DNA of 64,000 nucleotides from Centrapalus pauciflorus (lineage: Eukaryota; Streptophyta; Magnoliopsida; Asterales; Asteraceae): positions 62,001 through 126,000 of the forward strand of contig JAANYP010002832.1 of the NCBI GenBank assembly GCA_020465985.1. The letters run 5' to 3'. The notes below the pieces were generated by a model. It worked only from the letters and a program-made list of their open reading frames with translations, was not told the origin of the DNA and did no database searches. The position numbers were made by a program, and so were the translations under genes. Below, piece after piece: positions 10,648 through 23,234 of the stretch. How positions within the stretch are numbered: position 1 is the first letter of the stretch; each line of letters opens with the position of its first letter.

Positions 10648-11078
10648 GGGGGTGTTTGATTCGCGTATTTCTTGAGATTCTCTGCGGTATTTAAAATAAT
10701 GTGTTTGGTTCGCAGATTTCAATAAGGATTTAAAATCACTGGATTTCTTAAATCTCTTTCTTTTTTGTTTTTTAAAAACTAAGGGGACGTTTGATTCGTG
10801 GATTTTCTGGGATTTACTGGGATTTGTATTTAAAATTCTATGTTTGGTTTGCAGATTTCAGTAAGGATTTAAAATATCAGGATTTCTTAAATCTCTTCCT
10901 TCTTTGTTAATTAAAATCCCAACCTCCCCCCTAGGATTTTAAATCTCAGTTACATTGCATTTTACGGATTAGCAAATTTTTTCTATAAGATAATGCAGAT
11001 TCTTTGACAAAATCCTGACAAATACAAATGCTGCATAATGCAAATTCCAAAGAAAAAATCTGCGAACCAAACGCCCCC
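10648..11078. mobile_element. Tourist-like (PIF/Harbinger) MITE, possibly nested
   Basis: The ends are inverted: GGGGGTGTTTGATTCGC on the left, GGGGGCGTTTGGTTCGC read inward from the right. TTA flanks both sides (10645-10647 and 11079-11081), the PIF/Harbinger target duplication. A second left end, GGGGACGTTTGATTCG at 10783, and repeated internal sequence continuing to about 11258 suggest one copy inserted into another, with some ends decayed. No coding capacity. Confidence 0.7.
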
Positions 11079-11674
11079 TTAGTCACCCCTTAGGATTTTA
11101 ACTATAGTTATTTTGCATTTTTCGAATTAGGAAATTTTCTTTAAAGGATAATGTAGGTTTTTTGATAAAATCTTGACAAATGAAAATGCTTCATAATGCA
11201 AAATTCTTGACAAAATGCAAATCTTAAAGAAAAAAAATCTGCAAACCAAATATTCTTTTGTCATGATTTGTGGTTCTAGCAATCACTCAACATATTTGTA
11301 ACTTTTGCTCGACTCTTATATTTTAACTATGATTTTATTTTTCTTATATCAAATACAGAAGGTAAACTAAAATTGCAGATTATGATGATTATGAATTTAG
11401 AACTTAAAAACTTTTACATATTATTATTATAAACTTGAAATCCTTGAAGTGATACTTTAGTTCTACGTTGTTACATTAAATATCCTGTTTTTGACAAAAA
11501 TAATAATATTTATTTTACCAAAAATAACATTTCTTTTGTACAACTGGACACCCATTTCTTAAAACTAATATCATTCCCTTTATTTGCAGTGAAGACTGAT
11601 AACTTGACCCCCTTTTCCCCCTACTTTTATATAATATATGCATGATTTGTTTTTTGTTATTTTATAAACATTGA

Positions 11675-12205
11675 AGTAAATTACACAAATGTTTATTCTA
11701 GTTTGTCTTAAATTAGGATTGATCATGAAAGAATCTTTATTACATGAACAATCTCTACATTTGAAAACCTTGCATGTGGTTGGTTCCTCACACTAACAGC
11801 CATTAGATGATTCCGTTAGCATGAAGGCAATTTTGTCATTTTGCTTCACAAGATCATTTATGAAACATAACACATAACATAAAGTCTATTTAAAAATCAT
11901 AAATAAATTTTTTTTTGAATTTAAAATATATGATCCCTAACAATAATAATGATATAATTAAATAAATAAATAACAATAGAAAATTAAAAATTAAAAGTTT
12001 ATGACAAAATTTCACAAAACGGTCTCTGTATTATGTCTCACAAATGGTCACTGTGAGGGAAAATACAAAATTCTAACAGACGTTAGTGTGAGGGACCAAC
12101 CACGTGCAAGGTTTTCAAAAGTAAGGACTGTTGGTGTAATAATATTGTTCAATGACCAAATCAATAATTCAAGACAAACTACAAGGACCATTTATGTAAT
12201 TTACT
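11675..12205. mobile_element. Foldback MULE-type MITE
   Basis: The arms are inverted over more than 100 bp. The left begins AGTAAATTACACAAATG, and the right ends with the complementary ATTTATGTAATTTACT. Inner parts such as CTTGCATGTGGTTGGTTCC and its complement near 12090 also pair. The target duplication is not clear. Confidence 0.6.
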
Positions 12206-12228
12206 CTAAACTTTAATATAGTTTTGAC

Positions 12229-12420
12229 TAAATTACACAAATGGTCCTTGTGGTTTATATAAAATTTTAGTTTTAGTCACTGAAAGAATTTTTTTACATC
12301 ACAAGTCTCTACAATCAAAACGTTGTAACATTTTGGTCCCTGAAACTAAAGACGATTAACTTGAGCCGTTAGCCTCATAGGTATTATCGTCTTTTTTTCA
12401 GGGACCATTTGTGTAATTTT
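12229..12420. mobile_element. Short foldback MITE, same terminal family
   Basis: It has TAAATTACACAAATGGTCC on the left and the inverted GGGACCATTTGTGTAATTT on the right. It lies directly beside the 11675-12205 element and is a deletion relative of the ACAAATGGTCC foldback family also seen at 39967-41498. Confidence 0.6.
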
Positions 12421-12954
12421 TAATACTTTCTTATTGTTTTTTCTTTTTTTTTTTCCTTCACATTATAATTTATTTGGTATATCTTTTTCATATTCTTTTT
12501 TTTTTATCAATTATTTATCCAAATGTAACATCTTATTTTTTTTATTTAAATTACTAGTTATATTATTTGTATATTTATTGTTATTATTAGTGTTGAATTT
12601 ATATATAGTATTATAATTATTTATTTAATATTATTATTTGATAGGTATGTTTCATTTTTTTTATATTGGCTATCGAGAATTTGAATGTTTCTTCATTCTT
12701 TTTTCATGTAGGAAATTTAAAAATTGTAACTATTTGTAATTTTTCCTGGTAGGAAAATTTTAAAATCAGAATGATTTGTTTATTATTAATTTTTTTTATT
12801 TTTTTTTTCTCCTTTCAAAAATTTAAAATTAAGATCATGTTGAATTTTTTTTAATAAGAATGGTTTGTTATTTTTTTATAAAACAAGACTGTTAAGATAA
12901 GCCTAGTTTTATCACGCATTCTATGTATGTATGTATGTCTACACACACTTATAT
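12421..12954. other. T-rich intergenic DNA
   Basis: Long T and TTATTA patches with (GTAT)n near 12925. No gene or complete repeat was identified. Confidence 0.4.
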
Positions 12955-13061
12955 ATAATGGGTAGCCCACCTTCTAGTGGCCACCACCGGTCGGTCACAT
13001 TACCAATGTGGAAATGTCACTTGTATTGTTTGAGCCGTGAACCTCAGCCACTAGGCTACCA
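12955..13061 (-). mobile_element. SINE-like fragment interrupted by the LARD insertion
   Basis: On the minus strand GGTAGCCTAGTGGCTGAGG matches a pol III A-box (TRGCNNAGYGG). The B-box part is weak. The 9.6-kb LTR element entered at TACCA, so the start of this SINE-like unit should continue at 22699. Only one half-promoter is convincing, so the call is tentative. Confidence 0.35.
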
Positions 13062-16000
13062 TGAAACACCCATACAACAATAATACATATTTTAGTGTAA
13101 TTAACAATAATTTATACATCAATACTTGCGGAATTAGGGTAGAATTAAAACTTTTACAATTAATGCATCATAAGTGATGCATCCGAATAAACAACTATTG
13201 AATCTACAAGGTTACAGGTCATGATCCTGCAAACGAATAGTCAAGGCCAAGAGGTCGACTAACCCAAACCCAACACAATCACCAAAGCATACCGTTAGTC
13301 TCGAGTCTACACTTTGAATAACGAGGAAGAATATACTCTTCCCGCTCGATAGCTCAAACCTGCAAAAGGTTAACAACTAAAGGGGGTAAACAACAAAAGT
13401 TGTTTAGTGAATTCCAGGATTAATATAAATAACAATTAACATGCTAACCATGTATATTCAACACATAATTTCAATCAACTAAAGATATAGGGGCCAAGGA
13501 TGGCCAATGCCAAGATAGAATGGGATCACCTCATCCTCGTTGAGGACTATCGGTGTCCCACCCCAATTAATTACCTATTCGAATTCTCAACAAGATGATT
13601 CATCTCACTAAGGACTATTAGCATTCACGATATTTACCAATGTCACATATGCCACCGTCACCGCCCGGCCTAGCCGAGTCAAGGTGAGGACCAACTCAAC
13701 TCTTGGAATCCACTACACCGCTAGACATAGTCGAGCCAAAGTGGGGATTCCAACGCGTGTCATAGTAGCACGTTGTAACGCTTTTGCAAAGATGCCTTAC
13801 CAAATCGGCACGTTACATTACCACAATACGTACTACTAATAACTCCAATTCAAAGGTGTGAACAAACATGCTTGCGGCCCAACGTGTCATAATCATCGCC
13901 ACGAAGGCGGCCCGTTGCCGTCCTCACATGATGTCAACACCGCCACTAGGATATAACTCATGCTGGCAGCCCAACGTGTCAAAATCATCGCCCGCAGGCG
14001 GCCCGTTGCTGTCCTCACACGAGATAATCCCATTCAAATCCAAATACCACATACCCCATGGTCGTCTAGGGTTCCCTGTCAAAGTCGGGAGTGGTATTGC
14101 CTCTAGCAAGTACGAGGCTGTCCCTAGCAAGTACGGGACTGTCCCTAGCAAGTACGGGACTTCCGACGGTGCAAGTATGTCGGCATCTGAGTGGTATTGC
14201 CTCTAGCAAGTACGAGGCTGTCCCTAGCAAGTACGGGACTTCCGACGGTGCAAGTATGTCGGCATCTGGCATCCAAAGGGGCCAGAAATATTTCATGGAT
14301 ATCCAAAGGGGTCCAAAACGCATTCCACAACAATTTAGGGTTCAGTATGACTCATGAGAGTCTATAATGGTCCATAAGACCAATTAAAGAAACCATCTAT
14401 GTGGTTCTACTAATCATTCCGCAACAATGGTTCTAACATATCAACGGGGTCGTTTAACATTACTAATAAGCCTACCGGTTGAATAGTCCTTTATGCCAAA
14501 TCATAATCAATTAGATTTCCACGAATGCGACCCAATATACAACTTAAAGGACCATGCATATATCTCAGCTATTATTAATCAATCACAAAAGTGAATAGTC
14601 CAACCTACTAGGTTAACCAACACGAATTGCCATCTTCCAATCATTTATCCATTCAAATAAGTAGTTAAGCATACTATATGAGATGCACCACAAACCAATC
14701 CACAACAATATCAACTAGCATGGCAATTCATCTTCAATTCATGATGCATGACAACATGTTCAATAAGGCTACAATGAATCCATCTATAACATGTGAATAT
14801 GCATGATCAAGTAGCATGTCATCAACAAATGCATAAACAACAATTAACATGTAATCATTCATCTACATTAGTCCTAGAACTCACAGTGATTGGTTAAGAA
14901 GATTCCAAAGCCTTCCAATAAAGCCACAATAGCCCGGAGAATGGCTAAAGCTTGCAATCAAACTCCTTTCGAGTCAATTCACCTAGAAGCATTCATAACG
15001 CGTACACGTAAGCCCCCGAACACAAGATAAGCCCCTAAGAGTGGGCTAAGGGTATTGGGTTATCAAACCGAAAGTACCAAGTTCATATGGGGCCTTAGGA
15101 GTTCCGGAATGGATCAAAGGCTCTCAAACCCTTAAAACACTTAATTTAGAGGTGCAACGAACGAATAAGACCCGAGCACCGACCCCCGACCAACCAAAAC
15201 ACATTTTTGGGGCAGAATGATGGTCATGGCGCGACCCAGGGGAGGGTAGCGCCGCGACCCACCTTCTGGTTGCACCCAACTGCACCATTCAAGCCCCCAA
15301 TGCTCACCAAAGTCCCTAAAACCTTCGTAACTGATTTTGTAACTTTGGAGCGACTTTACTAACAATATTTATAGCATATTAAGGTCAATTAGACACCTAC
15401 AAACATATTAGAATGATTTCATAACCTTCCATGATTCCATGGAGCTCATACGGGCTCCGAACGAGTCCGAAAATGACCGAAAACTCCAACCGGCAACACA
15501 AAGCTCCAATTGAGCTTGAATTCAATTCTAATCAATTCCATAGCAATATTTGACATATTTAGGCTATGTTTAGACATTCATAACATATTCAAACATTAAA
15601 CCCAAACCAACATTGATTAAGAACCCATTGTGGCATTTCACCGAACACTTGGCGTGCGGTTTCGACTTAAAACACCAACTTGAGCATTTGCTCGATTTTA
15701 ACCCCAACCAATACTTGAAATCATTAATCTAACATATTAAGATCATTTTATACTCTTCCCACACATTTAAATCATCAAAGATTGCCAATTGGTTCATATG
15801 AACTCTTTTGAGTTCACAAATGGGTTAAAACTCAATTTACCACTTCAAAGCTCCAAATGAGCATCTACTTAAATCCATTTGATTCCATAACAATATTTAA
15901 CATTTATGATTCAATATTGAACATCATTCACTTACTAAAACACAAAACTTAAATCCATAACCCATTAAAGCTCATTTGAGCCCTAGATTGGGTTCCAACC

Positions 16001-16684
16001 AAAACTAACTCAAACCACCAATGTAATTACATATTATGGCTCCATTTTGATCATATAACAACATACTAAAAGATGGGAGCCATTACATAACATTTCAACA
16101 TGAACCCATTTAGGGTTTCATCTCCAAAATGGAGGAATATAGAGAAAATGAAGAAGAATGATAAAGGAGGTGTTTATACCTTCAATAACCAACGAAATGA
16201 GCAAGATTTTAGCTTCAAAACACTTCAATCTTCAAAATCTATCCACACCTCTACTCTCTTTTCTCTCTTTCTCTCAAAAGAACAAGAACACACACACACA
16301 CCATTGTGTGTGTGTGTTGGACGGTTTATGAAGAAAAAAAGGGGTAGGGGTTTGGCCTTTGGCCACCCCAACCCTTCAACTATCACCTATTTGCAATACA
16401 TACCCCTCCAACTCAATCTTTCATTTTCTAAATTACAATCCCCATTACTACAATTTTCATTTATTTAATAATTCAATGTCTAAATGGGTAGCTTTGATAT
16501 ATTTATACTAAATGGATTCAAACACCACATTATACATTCTGTCTATCTTATAGGTCTCAGTAAAGTTAGTTACCTCTCTAGTCAATATTATTATTATTTC
16601 CAATTAATAATAAATAATCCCATACTTATATTAATTCAACATTATTAGGAATATAATTACCTCTTAATTATTTGGGGTGTTACA
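13062..16684 (-). repeat. 3' LTR of the LARD (left on the plus strand)
   Basis: 3,623 bp, nearly identical to 19055-22698. It carries two 21-bp GTCCCTAGCAAGTACGGGAC-type units, where the other LTR has three. Frames of 74-122 codons inside it recur identically in the other LTR and have no recognised motif. Confidence 0.92.
13869..14270. repeat. Tandem repeats inside the left LTR
   Basis: A unit of about 60 bp around CCCAACGTGTCA(T/A)AATCATCG occurs twice (13869-13927 and 13960-14019). A unit of about 75-95 bp containing GGTATTGCCTCTAGCAAG and GGTGCAAGTATGTCGGCAT follows twice, with 21-bp subrepeats inside it. These explain the SKYGTVPSKYGT-like frames, which are not proteins. Confidence 0.8.
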
Positions 16685-16700
16685 ATTCTTCCCCCGTTAA
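16685..16700 (-). other. Polypurine tract of the LARD
   Basis: On the minus strand AACGGGGGAAGAAT abuts the LTR start TGTAACACCCC. It is the expected plus-strand primer just upstream of the 3' LTR and confirms the element's direction. Confidence 0.8.
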
Positions 16701-18143
16701 AAGATTCCGTCCTCGGAATCCTAAGGCTCAACACAATACAAGGTGTTTTAAAGACCACATGTCTTATTACACCGCGGAGGCTAATTGACACCTTCCGAAT
16801 ATGTATAAGCAATGAGCACACAGAGATGAACAGATGCTAGCGACTTCACCTCCAAACAACAATCATTTCAAATAGTTATGTTTACCCAACGCCATAATCC
16901 TAGTTGCATTACGCAACGCAACCCCGCTAGATCACTCACATGATTTTACCGAGTCAAATGACATAATAAGATCCTATACACATAGTATTACCACCAGACC
17001 ACATGGTATTCAAGTATCTAGAATACTATCTAGTCACATTAAAGGACTTCATCATTCTAAATCAACATATTGGTTCCATTGTCCTCAAAGAACTGTTATT
17101 CCTCCACAAGGTAGCTTCAATATGTCATTTTTAATCATTTCTATATATATATATTAATTACCGACATGCAAGTAAGCAAAGTTTGTTGTATCAAGCGAAC
17201 AACGATCAATTAAGTGCTCAATTGAGACTTAGAGCCAGTCCACAATAGTTTGCTCAATTTCAACTTAGAGCTCATCCACCCTTATTCACAAATTAAGGGT
17301 TGATTACCAAATATTCAACTTCTTTGGACAAGATGTCTCTTCTTACATTTTAAGCAAATATACTCCCTTTCACCATTAAGGAGTACACGCAAATTTTCAC
17401 GTTTAACTTCAATGTGATGACACATGTCATCTATTCAACCACACTCATTGACAAAACAATTGCCGCCAAACCCCAAAAATCATTATTGGTTTAACCTCAT
17501 TTATAGTCATTTGACTAATCTTGGAGGCACAAATTGTCTACTTCCCCCGTTGCGCTAACGCAACTCCTAAATTTTCCAGGAATTTACCATTAAACGTCAA
17601 ATTTTTTTCCATTTTCAAATACAAAATTAGTTCTATTGGGGATAATTTCCCAGGCGTTGCCATCAAATTTGACACCGCCTAATCCTACTCATAGCAACTA
17701 AAATTTTACAAGGAACTTTTGCATCTTAAAGTTCATTTAGGTTTTGGCTTACCAACCGGGTGGTAGTTAAAATGCCACTTATTTACCCGGATTATCAATT
17801 TTTAATCAACATTAGATATTGCTTACTAGCAATAAAATTCATTACTTATATAAAGTCGGGGTGCTATCAGCACCATTTGACTAGACCTCACGTCTACCAT
17901 TACATAATTATGTCATACTACCACAAGATTGAGGTTGGCTCCCTAATTAAACCAACTTAATAAACATGCCTTAATTCCATCTTAACGACAATTTGTCAAA
18001 ATGATTCAAATAGAACGCAACAACGACATAAAAACGTCTCAAGGAAACGTTATGGATATCATAATTGGAAGACAATGCTTCCATTACGAAGATTCATACT
18101 CGGCTATAGCTCCAGCCTCGTCAAAATTAGCCTTCCATCAAAG

Positions 18144-18245
18144 GCATTCGCGAATCATGTGGCCCACATAACCACGTTCCCGACAACTAAACACCACATT
18201 GGACATCTTAGGTCAAATATGTCATATCTCTCCACATTTATGACA
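18144..18245 (-). pseudogene. Relic of gag with two degenerate CCHC knuckles
   Basis: On the minus strand two 14-codon units lie in one frame, five codons apart. The first (18245 downward) shows Cys-x2-Cys-x4-His with two in-frame stops and a Met where the final Cys belongs. The second (18185-18144) shows Cys-x2-Arg-x4-His-x4-Cys, so its second Cys is lost. The spacing matches tandem gag knuckles of Ty3/gypsy elements. It suggests the LARD interior descends from a coding element. Confidence 0.55.
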
Positions 18246-19039
18246 CACTAGGTCGTCCTTCAAACACTCTCATTTATGAAACTTTATACGCTTCGAAAGT
18301 CAATGTCGAGATTTAAATCTCGAATATTGAGGCAGAAATGACACCTCAACGAAGAGTGACCTAAGAACGTACATAGGGATCAACTTCCCTCGGTTAAACC
18401 ACCCATAATGGTCAAACTAATTCATTAGGAACTATATTCATAGATCCCATTGGAAAATGGACCTCGCGGTCCTGACAAGACAAATCACACTCGCGGAGTC
18501 GAGTACACTTTACAACACACCTGAAGGAAGGAATATCACAATTTTCTTTTACAATATTAGATGACCTTAATGTCATAAATCACACAATAAGCATATTTCA
18601 TTATAGCCCAAGCGACATTAAGCCTATATGGCTAACACAAGACTCTCATGTCAAGCTTCTTATCCTCAATCGACCCAATCGGTCGCTACACCTATACATT
18701 CAAGGTTCAATACATGACGTGGGTACACACGTCTTCAAATTATTTTATACCCAACAACTAGGGTACATTTATTCATATTTCACTCTCAAATCTCCTCCAT
18801 AAAATTACCATTTTAAAACTGACAATGTCGAACCCAATGTCGACTATAGATAATATATATACTTCAATTGTACATATCATCACGCAAAATTTGCATAAGT
18901 CTACCCAAAGTATCCCCATCCTAGGCCAGAGTTCAAACCTATGTTTGTTGTCATAATATTTGCCTAGGTGGGTCAATATAAGCATCATCCAAGGGTTCAA
19001 GGGTGAGTATCGTGCACTATACTCAGTCGATGAACCACG

Positions 19040-19051
19040 TCTCTGATACCA
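19040..19051 (-). other. Primer binding site of the LARD
   Basis: On the minus strand TGGTATCAGAGA lies 3 bases inside the 5' LTR end. It matches the common plant primer site complementary to the 3' end of initiator tRNA-Met (TGGTATCAGAGC) except for the last base. Confidence 0.85.
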
Positions 19052-19054
19052 AAT

Positions 19055-22000
19055 TGAAACACCCATACAACAATAATACATATTTTAGTGTAATTAACAA
19101 TAATTTATACATCAATACTTGCGGAATTAGGGTAGAATTAAAACTTTTACAATTAATGCATCATAAGTGATGCATCCGAATAAACAACTATTGAATCTAC
19201 AAGGTTACAGGTCATGATCCTGCAAACGAATAGTCAAGGCCAAGAGGTCGACTAACCCAAACCCAACACAATCACCAAAGCATACCGTTAGTCTCGAGTC
19301 TACACTTTGAATAACGAGGAAGAATATACTCTTCCCGCTCGATAGCTCAAACCTGCAAAAGGTTAACAACTAAAGGGGGTAAACAACAAAAGTTGTTTAG
19401 TGAATTCCAGGATTAATATAAATAACAATTAACATGCTAACCATGTATATTCAACACATAATTTCAATCAACTAAAGATATAGGGGCCAAGGATGGCCAA
19501 TGCCAAGATAGAATGGGATCACCTCATCCTCGTTGAGGACTATCGGTGTCCCACCCCAATTAATTACCTATTCGAATTCTCAACAAGATGATTCATCTCA
19601 CTAAGGACTATTAGCATTCACGATATTTACCAATGTCACATATGCCACCGTCACCGCCCGGCCTAGCCGAGTCAAGGTGAGGACCAACTCAACTCTTGGA
19701 ATCCACTACACCGCTAGACATAGTCGAGCCAAAGTGGGGATTCCAACGCGTGTCATAGTAGCACGTTGTAACGCTTTTGCAAAGATGCCTTACCAAATCG
19801 GCACGTTACATTACCACAATACGTACTACTAATAACTCCAATTCAAAGGTGTGAACAAACATGCTTGCGGCCCAACGTGTCATAATCATCGCCACGAAGG
19901 CGGCCCGTTGCCGTCCTCACATGATGTCAACACCGCCACTAGGATATAACTCATGCTGGCAGCCCAACGTGTCAAAATCATCGCCCGCAGGCGGCCCGTT
20001 GCTGTCCTCACACGAGATAATCCCATTCAAATCCAAATACCACATACCCCATGGTCGTCTAGGGTTCCCTGTCAAAGTCGGGAGTGGTATTGCCTCTAGC
20101 AAGTACGAGGCTGTCCCTAGCAAGTACGGGACTGTCCCTAGCAAGTACGGGACTGTCCCTAGCAAGTACGGGACTTCCGACGGTGCAAGTATGTCGGCAT
20201 CTGAGTGGTATTGCCTCTAGCAAGTACGAGGCTGTCCCTAGCAAGTACGGGACTTCCGACGGTGCAAGTATGTCGGCATCTGGCATCCAAAGGGGCCAGA
20301 AATATTTCATGGATATCCAAAGGGGTCCAAAACGCACTCCACAACAATTTAGGGTTCAGTATGACTCATGAGAGTCTATAATGGTCCATAAGACCAATTA
20401 AAGAAACCATCTATGTGGTTCTACTAATCATTCCGCAACAATGGTTCTAACATATCAACGGGGTCGTTTAACATTACTAATAAGCCTACCGGTTGAATAG
20501 TCCTTTATGCCAAATCATAATCAATTAGATTTCCACGAATGCGACCCAATATACAACTTAAAGGACCATGCATATATCTCAGCTATTATTAATCAATCAC
20601 AAAAGTGAATAGTCCAACCTACTAGGTTAACCAACACGAATTGCCATCTTCCAATCATTTATCCATTCAAATAAGTAGTTAAGCATACTATATGAGATGC
20701 ACCACAAACCAATCCACAACAATATCAACTAGCATGGCAATTCATCTTCAATTCATGATGCATGACAACATGTTCAATAAGGCTACAATGAATCCATCTA
20801 TAACATGTGAATATGCATGATCAAGTAGCATGTCATCAACAAATGCATAAACAACAATTAACATGTAATCATTCATCTACATTAGTCCTAGAACTCACAG
20901 TGATTGGTTAAGAAGATTCCAAAGCCTTCCAATAAAGCCACAATAGCCCGGAGAATGGCTAAAGCTTGCAATCAAACTCCTTTCGAGTCAATTCACCTAG
21001 AAGCATTCATAACGCGTACACGTAAGCCCCCGAACACAAGATAAGCCCCTAAGAGTGGGCTAAGGGTATTGGGTTATCAAACCGAAAGTACCAAGTTCAT
21101 ATGGGGCCTTAGGAGTTCCGGAATGGATCAAAGGCTCTCAAACCCTTAAAACACTTAATTTAGAGGTGCAACGAACGAATAAGACCCGAGCACCGACCCC
21201 CGACCAACCAAAACACATTTTTGGGGCAGAATGATGGTCATAGCGCGACCCAGGGGAGGGTAGCGCCGCGACCCACCTTCTGGTTGCACCCAACTGCACC
21301 ATTCAAGCCCCCAATGCTCACCAAAGTCCCTAAAACCTTCGTAACTGATTTTGTAACTTTGGAGCGACTTTACTAACAATATTTATAGCATATTAAGGTC
21401 AATTAGACACCTACAAACATATTAGAATGATTTCATAACCTTCCATGATTCCATGGAGCTCATACGGGCTCCGAACGAGTCCGAAAATGACCGAAAACTC
21501 CAACCGGCAACACAAAGCTCCAATTGAGCTTGAATTCAATTCTAATCAATTCCATAGCAATATTTGACATATTTAGGCTATGTTTAGACATTCATAACAT
21601 ATTCAAACATTAAACCCAAACCAACATTGATTAAGAACCCATTGTGGCATTTCACCGAACACTTGGCGTGCGGTTTCGACTTAAAACACCAACTTGAGCA
21701 TTTGCTCGATTTTAACCCCAACCAATACTTGAAATCATTAATCTAACATATTAAGATCATTTTATACTCTTCCCACACATTTAAATCATCAAAGATTGCC
21801 AATTGGTTCATATGAACTCTTTTGAGTTCACAAATGGGTTAAAACTCAATTTACCACTTCAAAGCTCCAAATGAGCATCTACTTAAATCCATTTGATTCC
21901 ATAACAATATTTAACATTTATGATTCAATATTGAACATCATTCACTTACTAAAACACAAAACTTAAATCCATAACCCATTAAAGCTCATTTGAGCCCTAG

Positions 22001-22698
22001 ATTGGGTTCCAACCAAAACTAACTCAAACCACCAATGTAATTACATATTATGGCTCCATTTTGATCATATAACAACATACTAAAAGATGGGAGCCATTAC
22101 ATAACATTTCAACATGAACCCATTTAGGGTTTCATCTCCAAAATGGAGGAATATAGAGAAAATGAAGAAGAATGATAAAGGAGGTGTTTATACCTTCAAT
22201 AACCAACGAAATGAGCAAGATTTTAGCTTCAAAACACTTCAATCTTCAAAATCTATCCACACCTCTACTCTCTTTTCTCTCTTTCTCTCAAAAGAACAAG
22301 AACACACACACACACCATTGTGTGTGTGTGTTGGACGGTTTATGAAGAAAAAAAGGGGTAGGGGTTTGGCCTTTGGCCACCCCAACCCTTCAACTATCAC
22401 CTATTTGCAATACATACCCCTCCAACTCAATCTTTCATTTTCTAAATTACAATCCCCATTACTACAATTTTCATTTATTTAATAATTCAATGTCTAAATG
22501 GGTAGCTTTGATATATTTATACTAAATGGATTCAAACACCACATTATACATTCTGTCTATCTTATAGGTCTCAGTAAAGTTAGTTACCTCTCTAGTCAAT
22601 ATTATTATTATTTCCAATTAATAATAAATAATCCCATACTTATATTAATTCAACATTATTAGGAATATAATTACCTCTTAATTATTTGGGGTGTTACA
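19055..22698 (-). repeat. 5' LTR of the LARD (right on the plus strand)
   Basis: 3,644 bp. It is the same as 13062-16684 apart from one extra 21-bp unit (repeat block at 20101-20180) and two noticed substitutions. It ends TGTTACA followed by the target duplication TACCA at 22699-22703. It should hold the promoter, driving minus-strand transcription. Confidence 0.92.
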
Positions 22699-22719
22699 TA
22701 CCATCACGAAGATATGTAT

Positions 22720-22894
22720 ATGTACCCCCCCCCCCCCCCCCCCTAACACACACACACATACATATATATTACCCACAAACACATATATACACAAAAATTA
22801 TTTTTAAGAGCGGTACAATCTGATACGCTGCATGATAAATGTACTCATTTGTGTGTGTGTGTGGGTATATATATATATACACACACACACTAAA
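22720..22894. repeat. Simple repeats: C run, (CA)n, (TG)n, (TA)n
   Basis: A C run of about 19-20 (22724-22743), (CA)n, then GTGTGTG, TATATATA and ACACACAC. A short fragment at about 22801-22840 (GCGGTACAATCTGATACGCTG) is related to the terminus of the 23706-24069 MITE. Confidence 0.7.
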
Positions 22895-23223
22895 GATCTT
22901 TTGTGAACACTTTATTCGTTGTGAACATTGTGAACAACCAAAAAATAGTTTTGAATCTTACGAATCTTGTTGAAAATACTACAACCCTTCTATTAACCCA
23001 TAAATCTTATTGGATCATATGGATTTTATTGAATCCTATGCATCTTGTTATAAAAATTACTATGAACCTTTTGAATGATCTGAATCTTGTTGGAGACACT
23101 TCAATGAACCTTCTGAATCATATGAATCATGTTAAAAACACTTTTTTGATATACATGAATGATTATATGTATTTTTTTAGTTGTTCACAATCTTCACAAC
23201 GAATAAATTGTTCACAATGGATC
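22895..23223. mobile_element. TA-repeat-linked MITE, family F
   Basis: 329 bp with inverted ends. The left begins GATCTTTTGTGAACACTTTA, and the right read inward begins GATCCATTGTGAACAATTTA; both continue TTCGTTGTGAA. The interior repeats GAATC(T/A)TGTT motifs. It is flanked by (TA)/(CA) tracts on the left and TATATATA on the right. A related end lies at about 25390-25490. No coding. Confidence 0.65.
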
Positions 23224-23234
23224 TATATATATAA

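Larger units (their letters stand above)
16685..19054 (-). other. LARD internal region, no intact coding
   Basis: 2,370 bp between the LTRs. Read from the primer site on the minus strand, it has stops in all frames. The longest local frames (66 and 102 codons) show no domain. Two decayed gag zinc knuckles are traceable at 18144-18245. No reverse transcriptase or integrase signature was seen by eye. Confidence 0.8.
13062..22698 (-). mobile_element. LARD-like non-autonomous LTR retrotransposon
   Basis: A 9,637-bp element lies on the minus strand between 5-bp target duplications TACCA (13057-13061 and 22699-22703). LTRs of 3,623 and 3,644 bp enclose a 2,370-bp interior. On the minus strand the LTRs start TGTAACACCCC and end GGGTGTTTCA. 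A tRNA-iMet-type primer site and a G-rich polypurine tract sit at the correct internal ends. No intact gag or pol frame exists, so proteins must come from a partner element. The LTRs differ by one 21-bp repeat unit and by only two substitutions seen by eye (14323/20337 and 15228/21242), so insertion was recent. The long LTRs and coding-poor interior fit the LARD class, although LARD interiors are usually longer. Confidence 0.9.

Noticed and set aside
14089..14269. CRISPR-like array
   Set aside because: These are direct tandem repeats without unique spacers inside an LTR of a plant element.
16685..19054. Plus-strand orientation of the LARD
   Set aside because: The primer site and polypurine tract are correct only on the minus strand.
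13062..22698. Tandem segmental duplication of 3.6 kb with coding frames (122 and 74 codons)
   Set aside because: The TACCA duplication, primer site and polypurine tract show the repeats are LTRs. The frames have no motif and are identical only because the LTRs are young.
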